Shown: positions 37,296 through 49,085, counted from the first letter of the stretch. The stretch: DNA of 60,360 nucleotides from Methanosphaera stadtmanae (GCA_015062825.1 SUTR01000004.1:1-60360), one strand, 5' to 3'. Numbers and translations are program-made. The notes: generated by a model not told the origin, from the letters alone.

Positions 37296-39113
37296 TCAAT
37301 TTTTATCTTGTTTATCTGCTTCCAATGTATCATATATTGTTTGTGCTAGTTTTTTACTGATTCCTGGAACTTTACATATTTGTTCATATGATGCATCATA
37401 TATTGCATCCAGATTATCAAAGTATGAAAGCAATGCTTGTTTTCTCTTTTTTCCAACTCCTGGAATTTCATCCAGTATTGACTTTGTAAATGCTTTACTT
37501 CTTAGATTTCTATGGAATGTTATTGCAAATCTGTGTGATTCATCCCTTACGTATTGCAATAGATGTAATGCCGTGGATTTTCTTGGAAGTATTATGGGAT
37601 CGCTTCTTCCCGGTACATATAGTTCCTCAAATTTCTTTGCAAGCCCTACAAGAGGCACATCCTTTATTTTTAATTGATTGAATACTTCGACAGCCATCCC
37701 CAACTGTCCTTTTCCTCCATCTATCAATACAAGATCAGGTTTTATATACATTGAATCATTAGGATTTACCTTTTCTTGTGGATAATCAGGAGATATTCTC
37801 CTATATCGTCTGGTTATTACTTCTTTCATCATTGCAAAATCGTTTGGACCAGGTGTGTTCATCTTGAATTTACGATACATCTTTTTTTCTGGTTTTCCAT
37901 TTTCAAATACTACCATTGATGCTACTGCATGAATTCCAGATATGTTTGATATGTCAAATGCTTCTATGTGATATGGCAGTCTTGGAAGGTTAAGGTATTG
38001 TTCTAGTGTTAGCAGTGGATTTTCTTCTTCTTTGGTATTTTCTGTTAGGCTAATGTGTGCATTTTTCTTTGCTATTTTTATAAGTGTCAGGTAATGGCCA
38101 TCTTCTGCTATCTTGAATTTTATCTTATGTCCATGTTTTTCTTCCAGCCATTCCATGATGATTTCCTTATCTTCTATATCATCCTCCAGTATTAGTTCAT
38201 CCGGACATGGTGCTGTTGAATAATATTGTTTTATAAATTCTGTTAGTATTTGCTTATCTGTAAATCCATTAATTCCAGTTAATACCAAGTCATCCTTCTT
38301 GTTGGTTTTTCCATTTCTAACGGATAATATAACTACCGCCGCTTCATTTGAGTTATGGTCTATTCCGATTATGTCCTGGTCAACATCCATTGTTGGCTGT
38401 ATGTTTTGCTGTTCGAGTGTGATTTTAATTGTTTGTATCTGGTCACGTATTAATGCTGCTTTCTCATATTCCATATTTTTTGAGCATTTCCTCATGTCCC
38501 GCTCCAATTGTTTTATGATTGTCTTGTATTTTCCCTGCAGCAATAGTTTTACACGACGTATATTACGATTATAGTCCTCTAGAGAGATATTGTTTATGCA
38601 TGGTGCATCGCATTGTTTTATCTGATAGTTAAGACATGGTCCATCCATATGTTTACAGGTTCTTATTCTGAAATTCTTGTTTATGAAGTCTATGAAACCT
38701 CTTGCATTTGTCACATCTGTATATGGTCCATAGTATGATGCTCCATCATCATACAATCTTCGTGTTACATGTATTCTTGGATATTCCTCATTTGTTATCT
38801 TAATATAAGGATACTGTTTTCCATCCTTGAGGTCTATATTATATGGCGGTTTGTATTTTTTTATTAGATTAGCCTCAAGAATCAATGCTTCCTTCTCAGT
38901 ATCTGTTAATATATATTCCAAATATGAAAAATGTCTCATCAATACCTGTGTCTTTGGCCGGTCAAGTTTGTCTTCATCCTTAAAGTAGCTTTGTACCCTA
39001 TTTTTTAGTTTTTTAGCCTTTCCAATGTATATGATTTTATCTTCTTCATTGTGCATTATATATACACCGGGCTTTTGAGGTAACTCTTCAGGACTTGTGA
39101 TTTTCATAGACAT
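37296..39113 (-). CDS. uvrC: Excinuclease ABC subunit C
   Basis: A 605-residue nuclease that makes both cuts around bulky DNA lesions. It has an N-terminal GIY-YIG domain ('PGVYIMHNEEDKIIYIGKAK'), a UvrB-binding UVR motif near 200-235 ('MEYEKAALIRDQI'), the RNase H-like half with 'EAFDISNISG' and 'DLVLIDGGKGQL', and a helix-hairpin-helix end ('IPGVGKKRKQALL', 'VPGISKKLAQTIY'). AGGAG lies 8 bases before the ATG. It is divergent from uvrB-uvrA, so all three can be co-controlled. Confidence 0.97.
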   Translation of the reverse strand: MSMKITSPEELPQKPGVYIMHNEEDKIIYIGKAKKLKNRVQSYFKDEDKLDRPKTQVLMRHFSYLEYILTDTEKEALILEANLIKKYKPPYNIDLKDGKQYPYIKITNEEYPRIHVTRRLYDDGASYYGPYTDVTNARGFIDFINKNFRIRTCKHMDGPCLNYQIKQCDAPCINNISLEDYNRNIRRVKLLLQGKYKTIIKQLERDMRKCSKNMEYEKAALIRDQIQTIKITLEQQNIQPTMDVDQDIIGIDHNSNEAAVVILSVRNGKTNKKDDLVLTGINGFTDKQILTEFIKQYYSTAPCPDELILEDDIEDKEIIMEWLEEKHGHKIKFKIAEDGHYLTLIKIAKKNAHISLTENTKEEENPLLTLEQYLNLPRLPYHIEAFDISNISGIHAVASMVVFENGKPEKKMYRKFKMNTPGPNDFAMMKEVITRRYRRISPDYPQEKVNPNDSMYIKPDLVLIDGGKGQLGMAVEVFNQLKIKDVPLVGLAKKFEELYVPGRSDPIILPRKSTALHLLQYVRDESHRFAITFHRNLRSKAFTKSILDEIPGVGKKRKQALLSYFDNLDAIYDASYEQICKVPGISKKLAQTIYDTLEADKQDKN

Positions 39114-39235
39114 ACTATTATCTCCTATAATATAATAGATTTTATAATTATTATTATAATAATATTCTCATGTAATGTGATAATTTCAATATTATAATAT
39201 AGTATTATTTAGTAGATATTATAGAGATATATACT

Positions 39236-41182
39236 ATGTCAAGATTCAAATTATATTCTGATTATAAAGCATTTGGTGACCAGCCTAAAGCCATTGATTC
39301 CCTTGTAGAACACTTCAATAATGGTTGTAATGAACAGGTACTTGAAGGTGTAACTGGTTCTGGTAAAACATTTACAATGGCTAATGTTATTGAACAATTG
39401 GATAAGCCTACACTTATTATGAGTCATAACAAGACACTTGCTTCACAGTTATATGAGGAATTCAAGGAGTTTTTCCCAGATAATGCTGTTGAATATTTTG
39501 TAAGTTACTATGACTATTATCAGCCAGAAGCTTATGTTGCACAGACAGACACGTTTATTGATAAGGAATCAAGTGTTAATGAGGAGATAGACCGACTTAG
39601 ACATTCCACTACACAGTCACTTCTTACAAGAGATGATGTGATAGTTGTCAGTAGCGTCTCTTGCATATATGGTATTGGTTCACCTGAAGATTATGTGGAA
39701 TTTACATTGCAGTTGGAATGTGAACAGGAAATTTCAAGAGAGGAAATCCTAAAATCCCTTGTTGAAATGCAGTATAATCGTAATGATATTGAATTTGAAA
39801 GAGGATGTTTTAGAGTACGTGGAGATGTTATTGAAATATTTCCTATAAACGCAAATTATGCATTCCGTATTGAAATGTGGGGAGATGAAATTGATGTCAT
39901 TTACAAGATTGACCCACTTAAGTATGATATTATTGAACAATTGCGGAAGGTTATAATATTTCCTGCAAAACACTTTGTTATTGCAAAAGAGAAGCAGGAT
40001 GTTGCAATAAGAAACATTAAGAAGGAACTTGAGGAACGCGTAAATACATTCAAGGCTACAGGCAAATATGTTGAAGCCCAACGTATTGAACAACGTACTA
40101 ACTTTGATATGGAAATGCTGCAGGAAATAGGATATTGTTCAGGTATAGAAAATTATTCCATGCATATGAATGGTCGTAAGTGGGGAGAAACACCTTATTC
40201 ATTGCTAGGATATTTTCCAGATGATTATCTTACAATTATTGATGAATCTCACGTTACTGTACCACAAATTAGGGGAATGTATGAAGGAGACCGTGCAAGA
40301 AAAGAAACTCTTGTACAATATGGATTTAGACTGCCTAGTGCAAAGGAAAATCGTCCATTGCGATTTGATGAATTCATGAGGCTTCAGAATCAGGTATTGT
40401 ATGTATCAGCTACACCTGCTGCATATGAACTTGGACGCAGCAAAAATAAGGTAGAACAGATTATCAGACCAACAGGATTAGTTGATCCATTGCCTGTTAT
40501 CAGACCAGTTAAGAATCAGGTTGATGACCTTTTAGGTGAAATCAAAAAACGTGTTGAAAAGGATCAAAGAGTTCTTGTTACCGCCCTTACCAAGAAAATG
40601 GCTGAAGACTTGACAGATTATTATATTAAGATGAACATTAAGGCAAGATATTTGCATTCAGAAATTACAACGTTGGAACGTACAGAAATCATTGATGATC
40701 TTCGTCGTGGAGAATTTGACTGCCTTATAGGTGTAAACTTATTGAGGGAAGGTCTTGATTTACCGGAAGTATCACTTGTAGCAATACTTGATGCTGATAA
40801 GGAGGGATTCTTACGTTCACAAACCTCACTTATCCAGACTATTGGTAGGGCAGCACGTAACGTTGAAGGAATGGTAATATTGTATGCTGATAATTTAACC
40901 GATTCAGTAAGAAATGCCGTAAACATAACAGAACGTAGAAGAAAAATACAAATGCAATACAATAAGGATCATGACATTATTCCTCGAAGTGTAGTGCGCA
41001 AACTTAAGGAGAAAACCATTAAAGAGGATATGGAGAACATACCTGACATTGATAATATTACAACCAATGATGTTGATGAAATAATCAAACAGCTGGAAAA
41101 AGAGATGAAACAAGCAGCCAAAGAATTGAACTTTGAAAAAGCGGCAAAATTAAGAGATCAAATACTCGAATTACAGGAATAA
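39236..41182 (+). CDS. uvrB: Excinuclease ABC subunit B
   Basis: A 648-residue helicase-like protein that loads at the damage and recruits UvrC. It has Walker A '[13 protein letters not shown]', the beta-hairpin region '[11 protein letters not shown]', DEAD-type '[15 protein letters not shown]', helicase motif VI 'QTIGRAARN', and the C-terminal UVR motif '[13 protein letters not shown]'. The length is typical. The uvr set is bacterial in origin and found in several Methanobacteriales. Confidence 0.97.
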   Translation: MSRFKLYSDYKAFGDQPKAIDSLVEHFNNGCNEQVLEGVTGSGKTFTMANVIEQLDKPTLIMSHNKTLASQLYEEFKEFFPDNAVEYFVSYYDYYQPEAYVAQTDTFIDKESSVNEEIDRLRHSTTQSLLTRDDVIVVSSVSCIYGIGSPEDYVEFTLQLECEQEISREEILKSLVEMQYNRNDIEFERGCFRVRGDVIEIFPINANYAFRIEMWGDEIDVIYKIDPLKYDIIEQLRKVIIFPAKHFVIAKEKQDVAIRNIKKELEERVNTFKATGKYVEAQRIEQRTNFDMEMLQEIGYCSGIENYSMHMNGRKWGETPYSLLGYFPDDYLTIIDESHVTVPQIRGMYEGDRARKETLVQYGFRLPSAKENRPLRFDEFMRLQNQVLYVSATPAAYELGRSKNKVEQIIRPTGLVDPLPVIRPVKNQVDDLLGEIKKRVEKDQRVLVTALTKKMAEDLTDYYIKMNIKARYLHSEITTLERTEIIDDLRRGEFDCLIGVNLLREGLDLPEVSLVAILDADKEGFLRSQTSLIQTIGRAARNVEGMVILYADNLTDSVRNAVNITERRRKIQMQYNKDHDIIPRSVVRKLKEKTIKEDMENIPDIDNITTNDVDEIIKQLEKEMKQAAKELNFEKAAKLRDQILELQE

Positions 41183-41212
41183 TCATCATAAACTTCTACT
41201 AATCCATACTCC

Positions 41213-41228
41213 TTTTTTTACTTTTTTT
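41213..41228 (+). terminator. Oligo-T terminator after uvrB
   Basis: T7 at 41213-41219 and T7 at 41222-41228 start 31 bases after the uvrB stop codon. Confidence 0.45.
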
Positions 41229-41271
41229 AGATATGCCCATCTGGGGTGTTGATAAGTTTTGTATATAAACC

Positions 41272-41279
41272 TTGATTTG
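41272..41279 (+). promoter_or_regulatory. Likely TATA box for uvrA
   Basis: TATATAAA, preceded by 'AAGTTTTG', lies 76 bases before the uvrA ATG and after the uvrB T-runs. This suggests uvrA has its own promoter. Confidence 0.45.
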
Positions 41280-41354
41280 CATAATAATAATAGTAGCAAG
41301 AAAAAAAATAGAATATAAAAAAATAATTAAAATTTATGATAATGGTGTTAGAAT

Positions 41355-44231
41355 ATGGAATCTAAGGAAGATATTAGAAATAGAGCCATTCAAGATAGAA
41401 AGATAATTGTTAAGGGAGCCCGAGAACATAACCTGCAAAATATTGACATTACAATACCTCGTGACAACTTCATAGTTATTACAGGATTAAGTGGTTCTGG
41501 TAAATCGTCCCTTGCATTTGATACAATATATGCTGAAGGTCAACGTCGTTATGTGGAATCATTATCTGCATATGCAAGACAATTTTTAGGACAGATGGAA
41601 AAACCAGAAGTGGACTATATTGAAGGATTAAGTCCTGCCATTTCCATTGATCAGAAGACTACACGTATGAATCCACGTTCTACTGTAGGTACTGTTACTG
41701 AAATATATGATTATCTTAGATTATTATATGCAAGAATAGGAATTGCTCATTGTTATAATTGTGGAAAAGAGATTTCCCAACAAACACCCGGACAAATTGC
41801 ACAAAGCATCATAGAAGAGAATGAACATGCAAAAATCATTGTTCTAGCACCAGTAATCAAAGACAGAAAAGGTATGCATCAGAAAATTTTCCAAACATAC
41901 AAAGAAAAAGGATTTGTTCGTGTCAGAGTTGATGGTGAAATACTGTCCCTTGATGATGAAATTAAACTAAATAAGAACAACAAACATACTATTGAAATTG
42001 TGGTGGACAGACTTAAGGTTGCAAACAATGAAAACTTCCGGAAAAGATTGGTAGAATCTGTGGAGACTGCATTAGAAATAGGTGAAGGATTGGTGGCAAT
42101 AGAAAACAACAGCAACTCCACCACCCAGATATATAGTGAATCGTTGGCTTGTCCTGATTGTGGTATAAGTTTTACTGAAATCAGCCCACGTATGTTTTCA
42201 TTCAACAATCCACAGGCAGCATGTCCAATGTGTAATGGTATTGGAAGTACAATGGAGGCAGATCCTGATTTAGTAATTCCCGATAAGACATTATCATTAC
42301 GTGAAGGTGCAATTAAACCTTGGAGCAACTCTCAACGTACAGATTCATATTATAATAAACTCATTGCAGGAGTAGCCAATCATTATGGATTCAATTTGGA
42401 TGTTCCATTCCATACCTTATCTGAGGAACATAAAAATATCATATTATATGGTAGTGGTGATGAAGCAATAACTTTTAACTTTATCAGAGCCGGCAAGACA
42501 CATCGTGTAACAAAACCATTTGAAGGTGTTGTACCTTATATGAAACGTTTATACATAGAGACAAAGTCCCGTTATAGACGTAAAGCAGCACATACATACA
42601 TGTCACTTAATGATTGTCCGATGTGCCATGGAGACCGTCTTAAACCAGAAATGCTTGCAGTGACTGTTGGCGATTTAAATATAGCTGAACTTACAAAGTT
42701 ATCCCTTGTTGATACTAAAAAGTTCTTTGATAATTTAGAGCTTACCGAGCGTCAAGAATTTATTGGACATGAAATTCTAAAGGAAATCAATGAAAGATTG
42801 TCATTCCTTAATGATGTAGGATTAAACTATCTGACACTTGCACGTTCATCAGGTACGCTCTCTGGTGGAGAAGCACAACGTATCAGACTTGCAACTCAGA
42901 TTGGAAGTCGTCTTGTAGGAGTATTGTATGTACTGGATGAACCTAGTATTGGACTTCATCAAAGGGACAATATGAAACTAATAGATACGCTCAAGCATCT
43001 AAGAGATATTGGTAATACTCTCATAGTTGTTGAACATGATGAGGAAACAATACTTGAAGCAGACCATGTTATTGATATAGGACCTGGAGCCGGAGATAAT
43101 GGCGGTCTGCTTATAGCACAGGGTACGCCTGATGATGTAAAGAATAATGAAAATTCATTGACAGGTGATTATCTTGCAGGTCGAAGAAGTATTGAGGTTC
43201 CAAAGAAAAGACATAAAGGTAATGGTAAGAAAATTAGCGTTATCGGTGCTGAGGAAAATAACCTTAAAGGCATTAATGTTGACTTCCCATTAGGTAAGTT
43301 CATATGTGTAACAGGTGTTAGTGGTTCTGGTAAAAGTACGCTTGTAAATGAAATATTATATCATGGAATTGATGAGATTCTGACACATAAACATAGATTC
43401 CATGTAGGTAAGCATAAAAGTATTAAAGGTGTGGAAAATATTGACAAGATTATTGTTATTGACCAGTCACCTATTGGACGTACTCCTCGTTCAAATCCTG
43501 CAACATACATAGGATTATTTACATATATTCGTGAGTTGTATGCACAGACAAATGAAGCTAAGCAGCGAGGATATAAACCTGGACGATTTAGTTTCAATGT
43601 GAAAGGTGGGCGTTGTGAAGCATGTTCCGGAGATGGTATTGTACAGATAGAAATGCACTTTTTAGCTGATGTATATGTGCCATGTGAAGTTTGTGACGGA
43701 AAACGCTATAATAATGAAACATTGGATGTACGATATAAGGGCAAGAACATCAATGATGTACTTGAGATGACCTGTGATGAAGCATTAGAATTCTTTGAAC
43801 ATATTCCTAAGATTAAAAAGAAATTAAAGACACTTGTTGATGTAGGACTGGGATATGTGAAACTTGGACAACCTGCAACAACCCTTTCCGGTGGTGAAGC
43901 ACAGCGTGTTAAATTAGCAAAAGAATTAAGTCGTCAAAATACATCAAATACTTTATATATATTGGATGAACCTACTACTGGATTGCACTTTGAGGATATT
44001 AATAAGTTGTTAAAGGTATTATGTAAACTCAGAGATCAGGGCAATACTTTAATTGTTATTGAACATAATCTGGATGTAATTAAAACTGCAGATCATATTA
44101 TTGATTTAGGACCTGAAGGTGGTGATGAAGGCGGACAATTGGTTGCAGAAGGTACTCCAGAGGAAATTGCAAAAACTAAATCATATACAGGAATATATCT
44201 TAAGCCTATGCTTTCAAATAATGGTAAATAA
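41355..44231 (+). CDS. uvrA: Excinuclease ABC subunit A
   Basis: A 958-residue ABC ATPase that finds DNA damage and hands it to UvrB. It has two Walker A motifs ('[13 protein letters not shown]', '[13 protein letters not shown]'), two signature motifs ('[12 protein letters not shown]', '[12 protein letters not shown]') and zinc fingers ('CYNC', 'CPDC' ... 'CPMC', 'CEACSGDG' ... 'CEVCDG'). The length is normal and no key residue is missing. Confidence 0.97.
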   Translation: MESKEDIRNRAIQDRKIIVKGAREHNLQNIDITIPRDNFIVITGLSGSGKSSLAFDTIYAEGQRRYVESLSAYARQFLGQMEKPEVDYIEGLSPAISIDQKTTRMNPRSTVGTVTEIYDYLRLLYARIGIAHCYNCGKEISQQTPGQIAQSIIEENEHAKIIVLAPVIKDRKGMHQKIFQTYKEKGFVRVRVDGEILSLDDEIKLNKNNKHTIEIVVDRLKVANNENFRKRLVESVETALEIGEGLVAIENNSNSTTQIYSESLACPDCGISFTEISPRMFSFNNPQAACPMCNGIGSTMEADPDLVIPDKTLSLREGAIKPWSNSQRTDSYYNKLIAGVANHYGFNLDVPFHTLSEEHKNIILYGSGDEAITFNFIRAGKTHRVTKPFEGVVPYMKRLYIETKSRYRRKAAHTYMSLNDCPMCHGDRLKPEMLAVTVGDLNIAELTKLSLVDTKKFFDNLELTERQEFIGHEILKEINERLSFLNDVGLNYLTLARSSGTLSGGEAQRIRLATQIGSRLVGVLYVLDEPSIGLHQRDNMKLIDTLKHLRDIGNTLIVVEHDEETILEADHVIDIGPGAGDNGGLLIAQGTPDDVKNNENSLTGDYLAGRRSIEVPKKRHKGNGKKISVIGAEENNLKGINVDFPLGKFICVTGVSGSGKSTLVNEILYHGIDEILTHKHRFHVGKHKSIKGVENIDKIIVIDQSPIGRTPRSNPATYIGLFTYIRELYAQTNEAKQRGYKPGRFSFNVKGGRCEACSGDGIVQIEMHFLADVYVPCEVCDGKRYNNETLDVRYKGKNINDVLEMTCDEALEFFEHIPKIKKKLKTLVDVGLGYVKLGQPATTLSGGEAQRVKLAKELSRQNTSNTLYILDEPTTGLHFEDINKLLKVLCKLRDQGNTLIVIEHNLDVIKTADHIIDLGPEGGDEGGQLVAEGTPEEIAKTKSYTGIYLKPMLSNNGK

Positions 44232-44324
44232 AATCTTATTTATCCATTATCTCATATTCCTTTAACCATTTATTAACAAGGATAAAAATATTTATCTCTT
44301 AATTGATAGAAAATTATATATTAA

Positions 44325-44365
44325 GTATCAAGGATATTATATATTATGTATTAAATTTTTGATAC
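44325..44365. promoter_or_regulatory. Inverted repeat before the MBL hydrolase gene
   Basis: GTATCAA (44325-44331) and TTGATAC (44359-44365) form a perfect 7-base inverted repeat spaced by 27 bases, 26 bases before the ATG. It may be a regulator site or a leader hairpin. In such AT-rich DNA, chance is possible. Confidence 0.25.
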
Positions 44366-44390
44366 GATATAATAATTTAAAGGAGATAAT

Positions 44391-45170
44391 ATGAAACTAC
44401 AATTCTTAGGAACCGGGGGTGGTAGGTTTGCAACTATCAGCCAGAAGAGAATGACAGGCGGTTTCAGAATTGATGATATTGATGGTAGAAATATTCATAT
44501 AGACCCAGGGCCAGGTGCATTAGTACGAAGTCACCAATATGGATTAAATCCTCGTAAGATTAACATGTTACTTGTCAGTCATTGTCATACTGATCATTAT
44601 AATGATGCAGAAGTAATGATAGAAGCATTGACGCAGGGAATGACTAAAAAGACAGGACATGTGATTGCAAGTGATAGTGTTTTAAATGGATTCGAAGATA
44701 TCGGTCCAGCCATATCACAATACCACCAATCTAAACCTGAAGTATCTGTACTTCATGCAGGTGAAGAAGTAACTGATGGAAATATTACCATTAAAGGTAC
44801 ACATACCCATCATGGTGACCCTACATGTGTGGGATTTAATATTAAGTATAATAATTTTTCTCTTAGTTATACTGCTGACACGGAATATTTTCCTGAACTA
44901 CACAAAGATCATGAAGGTGCAGATGTATTAATTGGATGTGTAATCAAAGAAGGTGAACGTAGAATTAAAGGACATCTTAGAACTATTGATTTTGAACAAT
45001 TAATAGAAGAAGTACAACCTAAACTGGCAATAATGACCCATTTAGGTGTTAATCTAATAATGAACAATCCTTTCCAGAACACTAGAATTATTAGTAATAA
45101 CACTGGTATTAGGACTATTGCCGCTACAGACGGATTATCGATTGACTTAGATCAATTTTTAGAAAGTTAA
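44391..45170 (+). CDS. MBL-fold metal-dependent hydrolase
   Basis: A 259-residue metallo-beta-lactamase-fold protein. Metal ligands are in 'SHCHTDHYND' (HxHxDH), 'THTHHGDPT', 'SYTADTEYF' and 'MTHLGVN'. The lineage resembles RNase Z and lactonase-like hydrolases, but the C-terminal exosite of RNase Z is not seen. Substrate is unknown. AAGGAGATAAT gives a strong start. It is followed by tRNA-Thr. Confidence 0.85.
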   Translation: MKLQFLGTGGGRFATISQKRMTGGFRIDDIDGRNIHIDPGPGALVRSHQYGLNPRKINMLLVSHCHTDHYNDAEVMIEALTQGMTKKTGHVIASDSVLNGFEDIGPAISQYHQSKPEVSVLHAGEEVTDGNITIKGTHTHHGDPTCVGFNIKYNNFSLSYTADTEYFPELHKDHEGADVLIGCVIKEGERRIKGHLRTIDFEQLIEEVQPKLAIMTHLGVNLIMNNPFQNTRIISNNTGIRTIAATDGLSIDLDQFLES

Positions 45171-45203
45171 AAATACTTTCTATTTTGATTTTTATTATAA
45201 AAT

Positions 45204-45277
45204 GCCATGGTAGCTCAGCCCGGCACAGCACTTGATTCGTAATCAAGGGATCGAGGGTTCAAATCCCTCTCATGGCT
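45204..45277 (+). tRNA. tRNA-Thr (anticodon CGT)
   Basis: A 74-base cloverleaf without intron. The acceptor stem is GCCATGG paired with TCATGGC (one G-T pair), and the discriminator base is T45277. The D arm has three pairs with GG in the loop. The anticodon stem is CTTGA/TCAAG, enclosing TTCGTAA with CGT at 45238-45240. The T arm is GAGGG TTCAAAT CCCTC. The CCA is not encoded. Confidence 0.95.
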
Positions 45278-45348
45278 TATTAAACTATTTTTTTATTTAA
45301 TTTAATCATATTAAAAAGAATATGGGGAGATTAAGTTATATCTTTTTC

Positions 45349-46449
45349 CTATTTTTCTATATTATCAGGATGAATAAATCCTGCACGTATCATATGATCT
45401 GCTATTACTATATTGCATGCTGATTCTGCTACGGTTGTTACTCTTGGACATATGCATGGATCATGTCTTCCCTCTATTTGTATAGTGTCATTTTGTCTTG
45501 TTTGAAGATTTATTGTATCTTGTTTAAATGATATGGATGGTGTTGGCTTTACTGCTATTCTTATGACCAATGGCATCCCATTTGTCATTCCACCTATTAC
45601 TCCACCTGCATTATTGGTTTTTGTTTTTATCTTGCCCTCATCCATATAGTATTCATCATTCATCTGTCTGCCAGTAAGTGAGGCACTTTTAAATCCTAAT
45701 CCTATTTCAACACCTTTTACTGCTCCGATATTCATCAATGCTTTTGCCAAATCCCCATCTATCTTATCAAATACAGGTTGTCCAAGCCCTACAGGTAGAT
45801 TGTCTATTATTATTTCAACTACACCACCAAGAGAATTGCCTTCCTTTTTAGCATCCAATATTGCATTTTCCATTTGAATAGCTTTTTGTTTATCTGCACA
45901 TCGTACATTGTTTTGTTGAATATTTTCCTTTATTTCTTCCAATGTGTATTCTTTTTCTATTTTAATGTCCTTGATTTGTGTTACATGTGCTGTTGTTGTT
46001 ATGTTATGTTGTTCTAATAGTTTTTTACTTACTGCACCGCCTATTACATGACCTATAGTTACACGTCCGCTTCCTCGTCCGCCACCCCTATAATCATAGT
46101 TTGTATATTTTTCATACCATGCAAAGTCTCCATGTCCTGGTCGTGGCTTGTTGATTAGGTTATCATAGTTTTTACTTCGTTGGTCTCTGTTATAGATTAC
46201 TGCAGTTATGGGTGTTCCATCGGTTTTTCCATTGAATATTCCAGATAATATTTCTACTTTATCTTTTTCATCACGTGATGTTGTTATTTGACTTGTTCCT
46301 GGTCGTCTTTTATTTAATTCTTCTTGTATATCTTCTTTTGAAAGTTTTAGTCCTGCGGGACATCCATCTACAATTGCACCTAATGCTGTTGCATGGCTTG
46401 CGCCAAAGGTTGTTACTGTGAATATTTTTCCTGTTGAATTTGATGACAT
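45349..46449 (-). CDS. aroC: Chorismate synthase
   Basis: A 366-residue FMN-dependent enzyme, the last step to chorismate. It has '[21 protein letters not shown]' near the start, '[13 protein letters not shown]', '[19 protein letters not shown]' and '[10 protein letters not shown]', which are the family's three signatures and active-site His regions. The length is normal. It is on the same strand as aroD and an unknown gene, and together they make a likely shikimate transcript. Confidence 0.97.
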   Translation of the reverse strand: MSSNSTGKIFTVTTFGASHATALGAIVDGCPAGLKLSKEDIQEELNKRRPGTSQITTSRDEKDKVEILSGIFNGKTDGTPITAVIYNRDQRSKNYDNLINKPRPGHGDFAWYEKYTNYDYRGGGRGSGRVTIGHVIGGAVSKKLLEQHNITTTAHVTQIKDIKIEKEYTLEEIKENIQQNNVRCADKQKAIQMENAILDAKKEGNSLGGVVEIIIDNLPVGLGQPVFDKIDGDLAKALMNIGAVKGVEIGLGFKSASLTGRQMNDEYYMDEGKIKTKTNNAGGVIGGMTNGMPLVIRIAVKPTPSISFKQDTINLQTRQNDTIQIEGRHDPCICPRVTTVAESACNIVIADHMIRAGFIHPDNIEK

Positions 46450-46672
46450 ATAAATTATTCCTTTAAAATGTTATTGTTTAAATTAATATATTGTTTTCTA
46501 GTTGAAATTTAATATTTTTTATTTATCTTTAATTATATTTTATTTGAATTGTTTATATCTAATTTTTTGTTATATTCCGATACATGATTATTTGGATGAT
46601 TATCATTATCGTTTAAAATATTTATTGACTTATTAACAGGGATCATCTCTTGATTTATGGATGTTATCCATT

Positions 46673-47323
46673 TTATATATGTTTTTCATCTAGGTATTCT
46701 ACTGATTTGATTATAGATTCTTGTACATTTGGTATTTTTGTTTCTAGAAATTCTATTATTTGATGTGATGTCTGTTTTTGTTTTGTTCTTTTTTCAATGT
46801 AATCTATTGATGTTGAGTCTATCCATTCCTTTATCCATTGGTAGTCTATATGCATTAATGGATAAATCATGTCTTCATCAAAGTCATTGTGTATCTTACT
46901 TGCTGTTGTCATTAAATCAATGTATTCTGTTGCAAAGTCATTAATGCATTTAGTGCTTGCTGTTTTAGTGTCAGTTGTCTTTGTCCTGATTATTGTTATT
47001 CCATATTTTCTTCTGTATGCTTCAAGTAGAATGTATAGCAGTATGTTTTCAGGTGTTCTATCATCTTCTATGTATATTGTATCGCGAGGCTTTATCTGAT
47101 TTTTTATTGTTCTTGATACCTTAATGCATATTTTCTGCAGCAACTTTGAACGTACAACCTTTATATCAGGACAATATGTATGGAATTCTGCTTCTTTTTT
47201 TCTTGAGAATTTGGAAAACTTTAAATTGTTGATATAGATTGTATCCATGTATATGCTTATGTATCTGGTATCTACTCCTATTTTATTTAATTGTTTAATT
47301 ATTTTTCTTTCCTTATCGTTCAT
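46673..47323 (-). CDS. Unknown protein between aroD and aroC
   Basis: A 216-residue cytoplasmic protein that I do not recognise. The N-terminal part is basic ('KFSKFSRKKEAEFHTY'). A central block 'IYIEDDRTPENILLYILLEAYRRKYGITII' looks like a nucleotide-binding or PP-loop-like fold without the classical SGGxDS. ATG 47323 is preferred to TTG 47332, with TTGAT as a weak site. It starts 5 bases after the aroD stop, so it is in the shikimate operon. A role in that pathway is not shown. Confidence 0.7.
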   Translation of the reverse strand: MNDKERKIIKQLNKIGVDTRYISIYMDTIYINNLKFSKFSRKKEAEFHTYCPDIKVVRSKLLQKICIKVSRTIKNQIKPRDTIYIEDDRTPENILLYILLEAYRRKYGITIIRTKTTDTKTASTKCINDFATEYIDLMTTASKIHNDFDEDMIYPLMHIDYQWIKEWIDSTSIDYIEKRTKQKQTSHQIIEFLETKIPNVQESIIKSVEYLDEKHI

Positions 47324-47328
47324 TTTAA

Positions 47329-48009
47329 TCAATTTTTTAATTGTTCTAATAGTCTTATGGTTGTATCAATATCATATTGTCCTGGTGCTGATGTTTTTTC
47401 TATTGAAGCATATGTTATTGGACTTGATAGTATTGGTGCAAATATTCTTGTATATGAACCAATCGCATCCATACTTATTGCTATAATTCCCGGATTATCA
47501 AGCAATAACTGAATTATGGTATATGTATCTTCAACATTAACCGGTTTAACTGCTATCTTTGCCATGTCCCCTATGGATAATGATTCATCTATGATATCCT
47601 GTAATTTATCCATCTGTGGTGTTTTGCTGAAGTTATGATAAGAGATTATTGTTTTATTTGCATTGTCTATTACTTTTTGTCTAAGTTTAGCATCTGTTGA
47701 TAATTCAATGTCTGTTATTTCGACATTTTTGGCATTTTCAATCAGTATCTCTACGCGTTGTCTTTCTGAGAGTTTATTATTTCCACCTTCAGTTTGTGTT
47801 CTATTGGTTAGTATGATTGGTATTTCTGTAATTTCCTTTACCTTGGCGATTATTTGACCGGCAAGGTCTGTGTTGATGTTTTCAACTAAATCCATTCTTA
47901 ATTCAATATAACCTATTGGTTTATCCTTTATTTTTTCAACAGTCCTTATTATATCATCCAAGTTATTATCAGTTATTGAAGCGCATACTCCTGTGTTAAT
48001 TTTAATCAA
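47329..48009 (-). CDS. aroD: 3-dehydroquinate dehydratase, type I
   Basis: A 226-residue Schiff-base aldolase-fold enzyme that turns 3-dehydroquinate into 3-dehydroshikimate. It has 'IELRMDLVEN', 'LTNRTQTEGG' (Arg), 'IISYHNFSKTP' (catalytic His) and 'MAKIAVKPVN' (Schiff-base Lys). The length fits archaeal AroD. It heads the aroD-unknown-aroC row. Confidence 0.95.
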   Translation of the reverse strand: MIKINTGVCASITDNNLDDIIRTVEKIKDKPIGYIELRMDLVENINTDLAGQIIAKVKEITEIPIILTNRTQTEGGNNKLSERQRVEILIENAKNVEITDIELSTDAKLRQKVIDNANKTIISYHNFSKTPQMDKLQDIIDESLSIGDMAKIAVKPVNVEDTYTIIQLLLDNPGIIAISMDAIGSYTRIFAPILSSPITYASIEKTSAPGQYDIDTTIRLLEQLKN

Positions 48010-48134
48010 GCCTCTTATTGAATAATTCTATTATTATATATAGGTGTCCTTTTGTTAATAATTTTCTAGATACTTCTTTTAATGACTTTGATACATAACT
48101 ATTATTATATGAATTTTATGGATGGTATTTAAAT

Positions 48135-48863
48135 ATGAAGATGACATGTATGGGAATTGATATTTCTGATAATGATATTTCATGTGATAACGATTTAGTC
48201 AGTAATGTGGACAGTTCACTTTTATCTATTATTGATGAGAATATTGTTTTTTCAAAGGTTACAAATGTTACTGGTGATGATATTACTGTTTCTACCATCA
48301 TTAATGATGATAATACTCTTGAAAGTGTTAATTCAAAGATTTATAATATTTTATACGAGAATGCCCAGGGTTTTGATGATTTAAATGGTGTTGGTAAAAC
48401 TAAAAGCCAAGCTGGTGAAGGAATAAGCTATGCTGAAATTGACTTGGATAAAAAATTTTATCCAGATGCTGTTGTTGTAGCATTTGACACTTATTGTGGT
48501 GAAAGTTTTGTTGGCAGTGTTGCAAAGAATGCCTATGATGCAGCTTGTGGAATGAAATATGTTGGTGATATTTCATGTAGTGTTGTTGATGATATAAAAG
48601 AAATTCCAGGAGTGGGCTTTGTATCAAATAGTACTGATGATCCTGTTATTGTTGCCAGCGTTCATAATACCGAGCAGGTAGGTGTAGTGGCCGGTGCTAT
48701 GATAGGTAGTATTCTTGGCTCTAAAAATACATACTTAACCCATAGAGGCAGTGCTTGTAATGTTATTCCAGGTAGTGTAATATTTACTGTAACAGCTATA
48801 ATGAATCATAATCTTATTGACTTATCAATTCCGTTTACCTATAGAATGAGATGTTTAAAATAA
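48135..48863 (+). CDS. Conserved-looking protein of unknown function
   Basis: A 242-residue soluble protein that I do not recognise. The first 80 residues are rich in Asp/Asn. The C-terminal two thirds have 'DAVVVAFDTYCGESFVGSVA', a Gly/Ala-rich 'GVVAGAMIGSILGSKNT' and 'LTHRGSACNVIPGSV', with several cysteines (in 'TYCGE', 'DAACGM', 'ISCSV', 'SACNV') that could bind metal or a cofactor. It is divergent from aroD and monocistronic. Its start lacks a clear ribosome binding site. Confidence 0.7.
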   Translation: MKMTCMGIDISDNDISCDNDLVSNVDSSLLSIIDENIVFSKVTNVTGDDITVSTIINDDNTLESVNSKIYNILYENAQGFDDLNGVGKTKSQAGEGISYAEIDLDKKFYPDAVVVAFDTYCGESFVGSVAKNAYDAACGMKYVGDISCSVVDDIKEIPGVGFVSNSTDDPVIVASVHNTEQVGVVAGAMIGSILGSKNTYLTHRGSACNVIPGSVIFTVTAIMNHNLIDLSIPFTYRMRCLK

Positions 48864-48946
48864 AAGATATTGCTCTACCTGAAATTTTGTTTTTAGCTTG
48901 AAATTATCATTAATTACATGTTAAATAATAAAAATCTAAATAACTT

Positions 48947-48956
48947 TTTATATAAA
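48947..48956 (+). promoter_or_regulatory. Likely TATA box for sucD
   Basis: TTTATATAAA lies about 130 bases before the sucD start. It is the clearest TATA-like element in the gap and would give a leader of roughly 105 bases. Confidence 0.4.
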
Positions 48957-49085
48957 TTATGATAAATATATTACTAATTAATCATGAAAAGATTTACTTT
49001 TAATTAAATTTTATTATATTTTACTAACAGTTTAAATGATTAAAAAGATTCAGAGATTAAATATTTAAAAAGGGAGAGGTTTTAG

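Noticed and set aside
37296-44231. Recent lateral transfer of the uvr genes
   Set aside because: The genes are of bacterial type, but codon use and AT content look like the surroundings and uvrABC is known in related methanogens, so any transfer is old.
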